DNA of 64,000 nt from an uncultured Oscillospiraceae bacterium (GTDB lineage: Bacteria; Bacillota; Clostridia; Oscillospirales; Ruminococcaceae): positions 62,001-126,000 of the forward strand of contig URKR01000001.1 of the NCBI GenBank assembly GCA_900548355.1, given 5' to 3'. Both the position numbers and the translations under genes were made by a program. Below the pieces are notes generated by a model. That model searched no databases and was not told the origin of the DNA. It saw only the letters and a program-made list of their open reading frames with translations. This document shows, piece by piece, positions 32,738 through 42,070 of the stretch; the stretch's first letter is position 1; every line of letters starts with the position of its first letter.

Positions 32738-35432
32738 TACACCCGGAGGGGATACGACCCTCAAGCGCCTGCAGGTAGTGCTGACCGGTAACACAGTACA
32801 ACTGCAACGGGCAATGTCACAGGCGCAGCAGGTCACGTCACAGACCGAGTCGCGCATCAAGGGTAGCATGGACAAAGTTGGCGCCACACTCAAGCGCGTC
32901 GGCGCCATCGCTGCTGCTGCCCTGTCGGTCAAGGCTATTGTCAGTTTCGGCAAGTCCTGTATCGACCTCGGCAGCGATCTGACCGAGGTCCAGAACGTCG
33001 TTGACGTTACGTTCGGCTCGCTGAACAAGCAGGTCGACAAGTTCGCCAAGGGGGCCATCAAGCAGTTTGGCCTGTCTGAGACGGCCGCAAAGCGCTATAC
33101 GTCGACAATGGGCAGCATGCTCAAATCAATGGGCCTGACGACAGAGCAGGCGTATGACATGTCAACAACCATGACCGGCCTTGCCGGCGACATGGCGAGC
33201 TTTTATAATCTCGACGCCGAGGCGGCTTTTGAGAAGATTCGCAGCGGCATCAGCGGCGAGACTGAGCCGCTGAAACAGCTAGGCATTAACATGAGCGTCG
33301 CCAACCTTGAGGCGTATGCGCTCGCACAAGGTATCACAACGAGCTACAACAGCATGACCCAGGCGGAGCAGGCAATGCTCCGCTACAATTACCTGCTGGA
33401 CGCGACAGCAGACGCTCAGGGCGACTTTGCCCGGACAAGCGGCGGCTGGGCCAACCAGACGCGTATCCTGGCCATGCAGTTCGACTCAATCAAGGCATCG
33501 ATCGGCCAGGGCCTGATCATGGCACTCACGCCGGCGCTCAAGGTGATCAACTCTATCATCGCCAAGCTGTCTGAGCTATCCGAAAAATTCAAGCTGACCA
33601 TGGCCGCGATCACAGGCACAGACCTGTCGACCGATACGTCGGCCGTGACATCCAGCTTGCAGGATTCGGCCGCAGCGGCCGAAGACACCGGCGCGGCTCT
33701 TGTTGACGGTATGGACAAGGCATCTGACGCCGCAAAGCGGTTCCTGTTCGGGTTCGATGAGATTCATCAGCTCGGAGGCAAAGATTCTGACCTGGTTGAC
33801 CAAGACGCGCTCGACGCTTTGTCCGATCCTGCAACTGTATCAGGTATGCAGGCGCTCAACGACGCTACGGCCGGCACAAATAGCCAGCTCTCGGCAATGC
33901 AGGCAAAACTGGATGCGCTCAAGGCTAAGATGCAGCCTGTGATCGATATGGCCCGGCAGATGGCCAGCGAGTTTAAGGCCGGATTTTCGGCCGGCCTTGG
34001 CAGCAATTTCAGCGGCCGCGTGACGGGGATCCTTGACGATGTAAAGTCGATCGGGCAACACATCAAGGACATTTTTACCGATCCCGAGGTGACTGGAGCC
34101 GCCGAGAATTATCTGTCCCGTGTATCCTACGCAATCGGACAGATCACAGGATCTGTGGCATCTGTTGGCGTATCCATCGGCAGCAATATTGTCGGCGGTA
34201 TCGAGTCTTTCCTGGCCAAAAGCAAGGAGCGCATCAAGGCATACATCGTATCGATGTTTGACGTCCGCGGCGACATTGCTGAGGTTCTTGGTAATCTTGC
34301 CCAGTCTGTTGCGCGTATCTTCGAGCCGTTCGGCGGCGAAAACGGGCAGGCCATGACCGGAAACATCATCGGCATTTTTGCCGACGCTTTCATGTCCATA
34401 ACGCTGCTCGGCCAGAAGGCTGCGCGGGATATTCTAGGCGTATTCGCGACGCCGATCATTCTCAACACTGACGCGCTGCGCAAGGCGTTTGACGACGTCT
34501 TGGCTTATGGAGCGTCTATCACAGGTACGATCCAGACGGCCGTCGACTTTATTGGAGACAAGGCCAATGAGGTATACGATGCCCATATCAAGCCTCTGAT
34601 CGACAATATCTCGCTCGGTATCTCGGACATCGTCGGGACTGTGATGGAGATCTGGGATAGTCAGGTCGCGCCTATGCTCGACGAGGTATCCAGTGCTGTG
34701 AGCGATCTGTGGACGCAGCACCTGCAGCCTATGTTTGACACGCTCGGCGATGCGCTCGGCGCCGTATTCGATACGTTGTCGATCTTGTGGGACTTTGTAC
34801 AGCCGATCATCGATTGGCTCGTTTCGTCCGTGCTGAGCACAGTGTTGCCGCAGCTCCACAATCTGCTGACGACCACGATCAACATCCTCGGCGACATCGC
34901 AGACGCTCTTTCTGGTGTATTTAGCATCATCGAGGGCGTGATCAACTTTGTTGTCGGCGTATTTACGGGCGACTGGGACCGCGCATGGCGCGGCGCTGAG
35001 GGTGTCGTGCAAGGTTTTGCCGGCATCGTCGACGGCGTAATCGGCATCGTCAAAGACACGATCTGGGGCCTGATCGACTCTGTAGTTGATTTCTTTTCCA
35101 GCCTTGGCGGAGCGATTGCCGATGGTATCGGCCGTCTGATCGACTGGGGCCGCGGACTCTTCGGCCTTGACACGCCCGATCCTTACAAATCGTTGGATAA
35201 TACGACTGCAGCAGAGGCGCAGACTATGGACAGCCTGAGAGGCAGCGCATACTATGCCATCCAGTCCGGCCAGGCTACGCAGGACGACATGTACGCAGCT
35301 ATGCGGGCCGCGCTGGAGGATACAGACGGCGGCGACGTCAACCTGTATATCGACGGCGAGGAGATCGCAACCGCGACAGACAAGGCGCGGCAGTTGCGGA
35401 ACACTCGCTATAACCCGCAGCTTGCATATTGA
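32730..35432 (+). CDS. Tail tape measure protein
   Basis: 900 residues. An N-terminal coiled region (residues 1-60) is followed by the TP901 core (GFTA-like TAAKRYTSTMGSMLKSMG to EPLKQLGINMS). Then come a long helical stretch with hydrophobic segments and a C-terminal region with FFSSLGGAIADGIGRLIDWG. It sets tail length, and the size fits a tail a little over 100 nm if the usual length rule holds. The ATG at 32730 follows GAGGAGG; the frame extends upstream to 32679 without need. Confidence 0.9.
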   Translation: MSNTPGGDTTLKRLQVVLTGNTVQLQRAMSQAQQVTSQTESRIKGSMDKVGATLKRVGAIAAAALSVKAIVSFGKSCIDLGSDLTEVQNVVDVTFGSLNKQVDKFAKGAIKQFGLSETAAKRYTSTMGSMLKSMGLTTEQAYDMSTTMTGLAGDMASFYNLDAEAAFEKIRSGISGETEPLKQLGINMSVANLEAYALAQGITTSYNSMTQAEQAMLRYNYLLDATADAQGDFARTSGGWANQTRILAMQFDSIKASIGQGLIMALTPALKVINSIIAKLSELSEKFKLTMAAITGTDLSTDTSAVTSSLQDSAAAAEDTGAALVDGMDKASDAAKRFLFGFDEIHQLGGKDSDLVDQDALDALSDPATVSGMQALNDATAGTNSQLSAMQAKLDALKAKMQPVIDMARQMASEFKAGFSAGLGSNFSGRVTGILDDVKSIGQHIKDIFTDPEVTGAAENYLSRVSYAIGQITGSVASVGVSIGSNIVGGIESFLAKSKERIKAYIVSMFDVRGDIAEVLGNLAQSVARIFEPFGGENGQAMTGNIIGIFADAFMSITLLGQKAARDILGVFATPIILNTDALRKAFDDVLAYGASITGTIQTAVDFIGDKANEVYDAHIKPLIDNISLGISDIVGTVMEIWDSQVAPMLDEVSSAVSDLWTQHLQPMFDTLGDALGAVFDTLSILWDFVQPIIDWLVSSVLSTVLPQLHNLLTTTINILGDIADALSGVFSIIEGVINFVVGVFTGDWDRAWRGAEGVVQGFAGIVDGVIGIVKDTIWGLIDSVVDFFSSLGGAIADGIGRLIDWGRGLFGLDTPDPYKSLDNTTAAEAQTMDSLRGSAYYAIQSGQATQDDMYAAMRAALEDTDGGDVNLYIDGEEIATATDKARQLRNTRYNPQLAY

Positions 35433-35446
35433 GGAGGTGCTGATAT

Positions 35447-36985
35447 ATGGCAATCACACGCGACATGATCAAGCGGTATCAGCATCCGCGCATCAAGATC
35501 ATAGCCGGCAGCGTTGAGATCTACGAGGGCGATATCAAGTCCTTTTCGTTCAGATCAGGCACAGGCAGCGGCGCATTCGCCCCCGGCGGGTGCGTCATTG
35601 CCTCGTGCAATTTTACGGTCCTTAATCCAGACGGCCGATACAGCGGGCTGTTTGCGGATGGCGCAGAGGTCCAGGTGTATGTAGGCTACGGCCGCACAGC
35701 GTCTACGGCCACATATGATCTACTCTGTACTGTGTACGCATACGGGTCCACAATCCGCATGTCGAGTATCGCCGTCAAGTGTTATGACGGCCTGCGAAAG
35801 GCCGACAAGACAAAATGGACTACATACACATTCCCGATGACGGCCAACCAGATCATCGAGTCTGCAGCCGCGGAGGCTGGTATTACAATCGGATCGCTGC
35901 CGGCAAATGGCGGCGATATCCCTGTCGATCTGCGTGACGATGAGGGCCAACAGCCTGAGCTGTCCATGACGTGCCGGCAGGCTATCGCTGCGGCGCTGCT
36001 TATCTCCGGTAACTACGGCCGTATGACAGCCGACGGCCGGCTGCAATGTGGATGGTATACCGATCAGGCAGATGTATCGGTCGAGACGAGCTGGCTGCTG
36101 GACTACACAGTCACGGACAGCCAAGCATACACCGGCGTGCAGGTGTACGGGCAGGAGATCACAGGATCAGACAGCCGGCTGTATAAGTTGTCGTCCGGTC
36201 AGTTCGTGACAGAGGCCAACTGTGCAGCCATCCAGGCGCGTCTTTATGAGGCGCTTGTAGGCCTGCCTGTGTGTGAGGCGACCGTCAAGATGATCTTGGA
36301 TCCTAATATACCGGCCGGTGTGATGCTGGACGTGACATATCCGCAGGCCGGATCATCTGTGACGGCCAGGATCCCGATCACTTCTGTATCTGTGCACGGC
36401 GGTATGTCTGCCACGTATAGCTGTGATGCTATCACAGCCGACGAGGCTGATGACCTGCGAGCGCCGGAACAAGGCACAGTTGAGGATGTGGCCAATGGCG
36501 ATTACGCCACAAAAGACTACGTCGACGAGGCGATCAAAAATAGTCAGGGCGGCGGAGGATCTGGCGGCGACAGCGCTATGACTGTCATCTATGTCCCGAT
36601 GCGCACTATAAGCTACGGCGATAATACGGTCGGACTTGTTGTCAAGGAGTCCGGTGTGGAACTGGTCACCGAAACGTCAAAGGCTAATACAGTCGTTGAG
36701 CAGTATGTAGCCGTCCCTACGTATAAGGCGCTCGGATACACAGGCAACGAGTTTACTGTGGTGCTGCGCGTCAGTGTGGCCAATAAATATTTCGGCAGCG
36801 TGGCCTTCCTGGCAAAATGGCTGTCCGAGAAAGAAATCCAGTTCCAGCCTTTTGGCGTAGGCATCGGATTTATGCACGTCAAAAACAACCCCATGGCGTA
36901 TATCATGCCGTTCCACCTGTCGCGATCAACTGGCGCGTCGGCGACTCTGGATATTGTCACTAACAAATGGTCGCCTGTCATCTGA
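35447..36985 (+). CDS. Tail tip/hub structural protein
   Basis: 512 residues. The first 330 residues are beta-rich (VEIYEGDIKSFSFRSGTGSG, FTVLNPDGRYSGLF, then PMTANQIIESAAAEAGI), similar in style to hub proteins after the tape measure. A Gly-rich linker (about residue 370) leads to a separate C-terminal domain. It is likely a distal tail or hub protein, since no classical Dit or Tal gene is otherwise present. RBS GAGGAGGTG. Confidence 0.65.
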   Translation: MAITRDMIKRYQHPRIKIIAGSVEIYEGDIKSFSFRSGTGSGAFAPGGCVIASCNFTVLNPDGRYSGLFADGAEVQVYVGYGRTASTATYDLLCTVYAYGSTIRMSSIAVKCYDGLRKADKTKWTTYTFPMTANQIIESAAAEAGITIGSLPANGGDIPVDLRDDEGQQPELSMTCRQAIAAALLISGNYGRMTADGRLQCGWYTDQADVSVETSWLLDYTVTDSQAYTGVQVYGQEITGSDSRLYKLSSGQFVTEANCAAIQARLYEALVGLPVCEATVKMILDPNIPAGVMLDVTYPQAGSSVTARIPITSVSVHGGMSATYSCDAITADEADDLRAPEQGTVEDVANGDYATKDYVDEAIKNSQGGGGSGGDSAMTVIYVPMRTISYGDNTVGLVVKESGVELVTETSKANTVVEQYVAVPTYKALGYTGNEFTVVLRVSVANKYFGSVAFLAKWLSEKEIQFQPFGVGIGFMHVKNNPMAYIMPFHLSRSTGASATLDIVTNKWSPVI

Positions 36986-36999
36986 TCGGAGGGGCATAC

Positions 37000-37341
37000 A
37001 TGGACACGACACAACTGATTATTACCATCGTCACATCGATGATGGCATCATCGGGCCTCTGGGCCCTTGTCCTCGCGGTGTATCAGCGCCGCCAGGACGC
37101 GAAGAAGGACGCCAAAAAGGCTGACAGCGCAGAACGCAAGATGCTGCTGGCGCTTGCGCATGACCGTATCTATTATCTGTGCGGGCAGTTTCTCTCCGAG
37201 TTCAAGGCCGGCGCCCGCGATCATATGGACGTCGACGAGTTTCACAACCTGCAGATCCTGTATGACGGTTACAAGAGCCTCGGCGGGAACGGGACCTGCA
37301 AACGCCTGTATGACGAGGTCAGCAAGATTCCCGTGAGATGA
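37000..37341 (+). CDS. Small membrane-anchored phage protein
   Basis: 113 residues with one N-terminal transmembrane helix (residues 5-27) and a charged soluble rest (RRQDAKKDAKKADSAER, then helices). Such proteins are common near phage tail and lysis genes; a holin-like or tail-associated role is possible. The ATG at 37000 follows GGAGGGG. Confidence 0.6.
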   Translation: MDTTQLIITIVTSMMASSGLWALVLAVYQRRQDAKKDAKKADSAERKMLLALAHDRIYYLCGQFLSEFKAGARDHMDVDEFHNLQILYDGYKSLGGNGTCKRLYDEVSKIPVR

Positions 37342-37355
37342 GGAGGTGACGGACA

Positions 37356-40151
37356 ATGAGTAGACTACACACAACCAACCTCGGCAGCCTGGTCTCCGTC
37401 AATGGTATCCAGGTGCCCAAGGGGTGCTCCACGCTGTCTATCACGTATCAGGACACATCCGACAGCGACAGCGGCCGCAGTAGCCTGACGGGTGTCATGT
37501 GGAAAGGATACGTCGGAACGCTGCGCACGCTAAAGTGCACGTGGAACAGCCTGTTTCCTGACCACATCCGAGATATCCTGCAGGCGGTCAAAGGCCTCAA
37601 TCGATTCCCGGTGCAGTTTTTCGACCCTGAGTCTGGCGAGTACGTCACGGCTGATTTTTATGTCGGAGACAGAACGAGCGACATCAAGACATTTTACCGC
37701 AACCATGAGCTGATCGGCTTGAGCTTGACGCTGATCGAAAATGACCCGTATGCAGACGGTAACGGTGATACAGGCGGTGGTGGTGGCGGTATTGTCCCGG
37801 AGGGCACGATACGCCTGACATCCAACGGAGAGCATGACGTCACAGAGTACGCCACAGCCAATGTACAGGTCCCGCCATATGGTCAGGGAGAGATCACAAT
37901 CAGCAGCAACGGCCGGCACAATGTGTCCGGCAAGGCAACGGCCATTGTTGATGTTGACGCCGGCGGTATCACTCCGACCGGCACGATCGAGATCGACAGC
38001 AACGGCAAGCACGATGTGGCTAAGTATGCTGAGGCCGATGTCCAGGTCCCGCCTTATGGCGAGGGTACAGTTGACATCAGCAGCAATGGTCCTCATGACG
38101 TATCGGGCAAGGCTACAGCCAATGTATCTGTCCCGCCTTATGGCGAGGGCGAGATCGAGATCAACGACAACGGCCGGATCAATGTCTCGGGCAAGGCTAC
38201 TGCCGTGGTCAATGTGCCCAAGGGTATCACACCAGAAGGTAAGATCACAATCGGCGAGAACGGCGTCAAGGATGTTACTGCATACGCTCAGGCTGATGTG
38301 CAAGTCCCGCCTTACGGCGAGGGTGATGTAGAGATCAAGGAGAACGGCACGCACAACGTGTCAGGCAAGGCGCGAGCTATCGTCAATGTGCCGACGGGCG
38401 GCATTACTCCGAGCGGTACGCTGGATATCACAGCCAACGGCAACTACGATGTCACACAGTACGCACAGGCCCATGTACAGGTCGACGGCGGCGGCAGCGG
38501 CGGTGGCGGTGATGATCCGAGCGACTACGATCCGGAGGCCGTATATGCAGCCACACGGCCGGCAGACTGGCTGCCCATGCCTACGCCAGAAGCCGGAGAA
38601 ATGTTCATATTGATGCTGATCCCCAATGGCGGATCCAGTTATATCTCCATGCTGCCTGCCACAAATAGCGGGCAGTATACAGTCGAGCTCGGCACTGTGG
38701 TTGACGGCGATTTTGTCCCGGTCGGGGAGCCGGAGGCAATCGACAGCAATACTAAGTGGGAGGCGGAGCTGCAGGCATCAGCCTGGGGTGACCCGACTGC
38801 AGACGGATACAGACAGTGTATGATCCGCGTATCCGGAGACATCCAGACTTGGCAGCCGACCAGTCACTCTGATTTGTACGGGTCTACGACGTATGCCTAT
38901 GCGATCGCCGAGATCGCTTGCAATCTGCCGGGCTGTCGGACAGTCAAAGTGGCCAATATATCGCAGATGAGGTATTTTGCCTGGTACGGTAGCAACGCAG
39001 CCACATCCAACTATCTGGAGAGCATGTTCGATGGCTGCACGTCACTTGTAGCCATCCTGGCACTGGACACGAGACACGCCACATCTGTCTATCGCATGTG
39101 CTACCAATGCCACTCCCTGCGTGCCATCCCTGCCCTGGATCTCGGAGTGCATGAAGATCGGCAGACCGTCGGCGCGAACAACATGATGCAGGATTGCTAC
39201 GCGCTAACAGGCATCCCTAATATGGACATGTCTGCGGTGGTCGAGCTGTCCTACGCGTTTAAGGCATGCTATGCGCTGCGCAGTTTGCCGAGACTCGACA
39301 TCGCACAGTGCACAAACATCTCGTCTATGCTGCAAAATTGTGTATCGTTGACGTCCATCACCGGCATCAATATGCCTGCAGCCACCATCGCGTCGTATAT
39401 GTGTGATCAGTGCACAGCGCTGCAAACAGTAGGAGATATCGTATTACCTGCATGCACCAACATGTACTACATGTTTTCCGGCTGTAGTTCGCTGCAGACA
39501 GTTGGCGATATCGTATCACCTGTATGCACTAACATGTCCTACATATTTGCGGGCTGTAGTTCACTGCGGTCTGTTTCCAAGCTGGACGCGGCCATCTGTA
39601 CCAAGCTGGAGTATGCTTTTCAGAATTGCTACTCCCTGGAGTCACTGCCAAACATTGCTCCGACAGTATCATGCAGCGGCAGATCTCTGTGCTACAACTG
39701 CTACTCTTTGCGATCTGTCGACAACGTCGATTTTTCGCATTTTTCATCGCTGCGAGACGCGTTCCGCGGGTGTTACTCGTTGCAGCGTATGCCGGACATG
39801 CACCTGGATATGTGTACCGATGTGCAGTACATGTTTAGCGGCTGCACCAGCCTCATCGCGATCGAGCGCATGCGTATGGCCAAGGTATCATCTGTGTCCA
39901 GCCTATTTGCCTCGTGCCGTGCACTCGCATCGATCCGACTGGATCCGGACATCGAGGGCTGGTCTGGTGCCAATATCTCGATCCCGCAAGCATCTCTCAG
40001 CCATGATGCTATCGTGGCTCTGATCGACAGCCTGCCGACAATCACATCGGCACGGACACTGTCAATCACATCATCACCTGCTGCAGGGACACTGACCGAG
40101 GACGAGTTGGCCGTCGCAACCGCCAAAAAATGGACTGTGACTGTCACATAA
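37356..40151 (+). CDS. Repeat-rich tail fibre with BspA-type leucine-rich repeats
   Basis: 931 residues. Residues 1-130 form a tail-attachment domain. About 147-390 hold eight repeats of 28-31 residues (pattern G-I-x-I-x-x-N-G-x-x-D/N-V with VQVPPYGEG ends). A Gly-rich hinge near 380 leads to a middle domain (about 390-520). From about 540 to 860 run a dozen or more BspA-like LRR units of the form MFxGCTSLxxIxxLD. A C-terminal segment closes the protein. It is likely the receptor-binding fibre. Confidence 0.85.
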   Translation: MSRLHTTNLGSLVSVNGIQVPKGCSTLSITYQDTSDSDSGRSSLTGVMWKGYVGTLRTLKCTWNSLFPDHIRDILQAVKGLNRFPVQFFDPESGEYVTADFYVGDRTSDIKTFYRNHELIGLSLTLIENDPYADGNGDTGGGGGGIVPEGTIRLTSNGEHDVTEYATANVQVPPYGQGEITISSNGRHNVSGKATAIVDVDAGGITPTGTIEIDSNGKHDVAKYAEADVQVPPYGEGTVDISSNGPHDVSGKATANVSVPPYGEGEIEINDNGRINVSGKATAVVNVPKGITPEGKITIGENGVKDVTAYAQADVQVPPYGEGDVEIKENGTHNVSGKARAIVNVPTGGITPSGTLDITANGNYDVTQYAQAHVQVDGGGSGGGGDDPSDYDPEAVYAATRPADWLPMPTPEAGEMFILMLIPNGGSSYISMLPATNSGQYTVELGTVVDGDFVPVGEPEAIDSNTKWEAELQASAWGDPTADGYRQCMIRVSGDIQTWQPTSHSDLYGSTTYAYAIAEIACNLPGCRTVKVANISQMRYFAWYGSNAATSNYLESMFDGCTSLVAILALDTRHATSVYRMCYQCHSLRAIPALDLGVHEDRQTVGANNMMQDCYALTGIPNMDMSAVVELSYAFKACYALRSLPRLDIAQCTNISSMLQNCVSLTSITGINMPAATIASYMCDQCTALQTVGDIVLPACTNMYYMFSGCSSLQTVGDIVSPVCTNMSYIFAGCSSLRSVSKLDAAICTKLEYAFQNCYSLESLPNIAPTVSCSGRSLCYNCYSLRSVDNVDFSHFSSLRDAFRGCYSLQRMPDMHLDMCTDVQYMFSGCTSLIAIERMRMAKVSSVSSLFASCRALASIRLDPDIEGWSGANISIPQASLSHDAIVALIDSLPTITSARTLSITSSPAAGTLTEDELAVATAKKWTVTVT

Positions 40152-40186
40152 GTCATCACACACAAAATACAAGGAGGTACATCGCT

Positions 40187-40453
40187 ATGAATAAGGACAA
40201 AATCTGGGAAATCGTCAAGCGCAAGCTGTCCAGCCGTAAGCTGTGGATGTCGATCGCGTCTTTTGTGTCGCTGCTCATGGTCGCACTCGGTCAGACTGAG
40301 TCCAATGCGACGCAGGTATCGGCGCTGATCATGGCCGGCGCGTCTGTTGTTGGCTATGTGATCGCTGAGGGCCTGGCAGACTCGGCAGGTGCCGGTGCTG
40401 CGGGCGGAGAGACGTCCACGGACGATACCACGAACGATACCAAGACCGAATAA
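40187..40453 (+). CDS. Putative holin
   Basis: 88 residues with two hydrophobic helices (about 22-37 and 43-63) and a polar, acidic C-terminal tail. It lies directly before the lysin, with RBS AAGGAGGT. This matches a two-helix holin that opens the membrane at lysis. A strong terminator sits between it and the lysin. Confidence 0.75.
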   Translation: MNKDKIWEIVKRKLSSRKLWMSIASFVSLLMVALGQTESNATQVSALIMAGASVVGYVIAEGLADSAGAGAAGGETSTDDTTNDTKTE

Positions 40454-40465
40454 CAAACATAACGC

Positions 40466-40497
40466 AAGGGCGGGCCGTCATGGCCCGCCCTTTTTAT
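40466..40497 (+). terminator. Terminator between holin and lysin
   Basis: AAGGGCGGGCC (40466-40476) pairs with GGCCCGCCCTT (40482-40492), then T-rich. It may modulate lysin expression relative to the structural genes. Confidence 0.8.
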
Positions 40498-40517
40498 TGC
40501 AAAGGAGGCAACATATA

Positions 40518-41981
40518 ATGAGTAACAGTCCTCTCGTGAGCTATACACGGATCAGTCCCAACCACAGCGGCAAGCGTACGCACGCTATTGACCGTATCAC
40601 GCCCCATTGTGTCGTCGGTCAGGTCACTGTCCAGAGTCTCGGCAACGTCTTCGCGCCGGCGTCGCGGCAGGCGTCGAGCAATTATGGCATCGGCCTTGAC
40701 GGTGCCGTCGGCATGTATGTCGAGGAGTGCAACCGATCCTGGTGCAGCTCCAGCAACGCCAACGATCAGCGGGCTGTCACAATCGAGTGCGCGTCTGATA
40801 CCACAGCACCATATGCTTTCCGGCAGGTCGTCTATGACCGCCTGATCGAGCTGTGTGTCGATATCTGCAAGCGCAACGGCAAGACCAAGCTGCTTTGGAT
40901 TGGCGACAAGACCAAGGCCCTGGCATACGAGCCCAAGGCCGGCGAGATGCTGCTGACAGTGCATCGCTGGTTTGCCAACAAATCCTGCCCCGGCGACTGG
41001 ATGTATGCGCGTATGGGCGACCTGGCCGCCAAGGTCACGGCTCAGCTCTCCGGCAGCGGATCGACCGGCGGCACAGGTACAGCCGATGACGGCACGGCTA
41101 TCATGGGCACTGCCAAGGCTACCGCAGCACAGATGACGGCATACATCCGCGGCGTCAATCCTGCTGTACCTCAGTCCGTGATCGACATGATCCCTCTGTA
41201 TTTGTCGGAGGGTCAGATCGAGGGTGTACGCGGCGATATCGCGTTTGCACAGTCGTGTCTTGAGACCGGCAATTTTACGTTCAGCGGCTCTGCAGTGACG
41301 CTGATCCAGAACAACTTCTGCGGCATGGGCGTGACCAGCAATGGGGTCAAAGGCAATAGCTTTGCCACGCCTCAGCTTGGCATCCGCGCACAGATCCAGC
41401 ATCTCAAGGCCTATGCATCGACTGAGGCTCTGCGTCAGGCGTGTGTGGATCCTCGCTACAAGTACGTAAAGCGTGGCAGCGCTCCGTACGTCGAATGGCT
41501 CGGCCAGCAAGAAAACCCACAGGGCCTTGGCTGGGCAGCCGGCGCTGGATACGGCAGTAAGATCCTGCGGATCCTGTCTGATGTCATTGCGACGCAGGCC
41601 GGCGGCGGGACCACAAAGCCGTCGGACAACCTGTACCGCGTGCGCAAGTCCTGGTCCGACGCGTCCAGCCAGATCGGCGCGTACTCAATCCTGGCCAATG
41701 CCAAGGCTATGGCCGACAGTCATCCTGGCTATACAGTGTATGACAGCACCGGCAAGGCAGTCTATCCTGTCGCGGCGGCTTTTGTGCCGTATACGGTGCA
41801 GGTCACGATCTCCGACCTGCGCATCCGGACAGGCCCCGGCACACATTACGCAGCCAACGGATACACCGGCAAGGGCGTGTTCACCATTGTTGGCGAGTCC
41901 GACGGTGTCGGCGCGTCTAAGTGGGGCAAGCTCAAGAGCGGCGCCGGCTGGATCAGTCTGGACTACGCCAAAAAGATCTGA
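40518..41981 (+). CDS. Modular endolysin: amidase, glucosaminidase and SH3 domains
   Basis: 487 residues in three parts. About 1-175 is an amidase_2/PGRP-like domain (DRITPHCVVGQ, SNYGIGLDG, VTIECAS). About 195-360 is a FlgJ-type glucosaminidase (GDIAFAQSCLETGNFTF, NNFCGMG). The last 65 residues form a bacterial SH3 domain (LRIRTGPGTHYAANGYTGKG) for wall binding. Combining two cutting activities is known in lysins of Gram-positive phages. The ATG at 40518 follows AAAGGAGG. Confidence 0.88.
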   Translation: MSNSPLVSYTRISPNHSGKRTHAIDRITPHCVVGQVTVQSLGNVFAPASRQASSNYGIGLDGAVGMYVEECNRSWCSSSNANDQRAVTIECASDTTAPYAFRQVVYDRLIELCVDICKRNGKTKLLWIGDKTKALAYEPKAGEMLLTVHRWFANKSCPGDWMYARMGDLAAKVTAQLSGSGSTGGTGTADDGTAIMGTAKATAAQMTAYIRGVNPAVPQSVIDMIPLYLSEGQIEGVRGDIAFAQSCLETGNFTFSGSAVTLIQNNFCGMGVTSNGVKGNSFATPQLGIRAQIQHLKAYASTEALRQACVDPRYKYVKRGSAPYVEWLGQQENPQGLGWAAGAGYGSKILRILSDVIATQAGGGTTKPSDNLYRVRKSWSDASSQIGAYSILANAKAMADSHPGYTVYDSTGKAVYPVAAAFVPYTVQVTISDLRIRTGPGTHYAANGYTGKGVFTIVGESDGVGASKWGKLKSGAGWISLDYAKKI

Positions 41982-42000
41982 TAAATGAGGTAAAAAGTAT

Positions 42001-42039
42001 GACCCGGAGGGCTTCGGCCTTCCGGGTCTATTTTTTTTG
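42001..42039 (+). terminator. Terminator of the lysis/late operon
   Basis: GACCCGGAGGGC pairs with GCCTTCCGGGTC around a TTCG loop, followed by eight T. It ends the rightward operon before the convergent accessory genes. Confidence 0.9.
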
Positions 42040-42070
42040 CCCAATCGTAATTACTTTTAATGACGATTGA

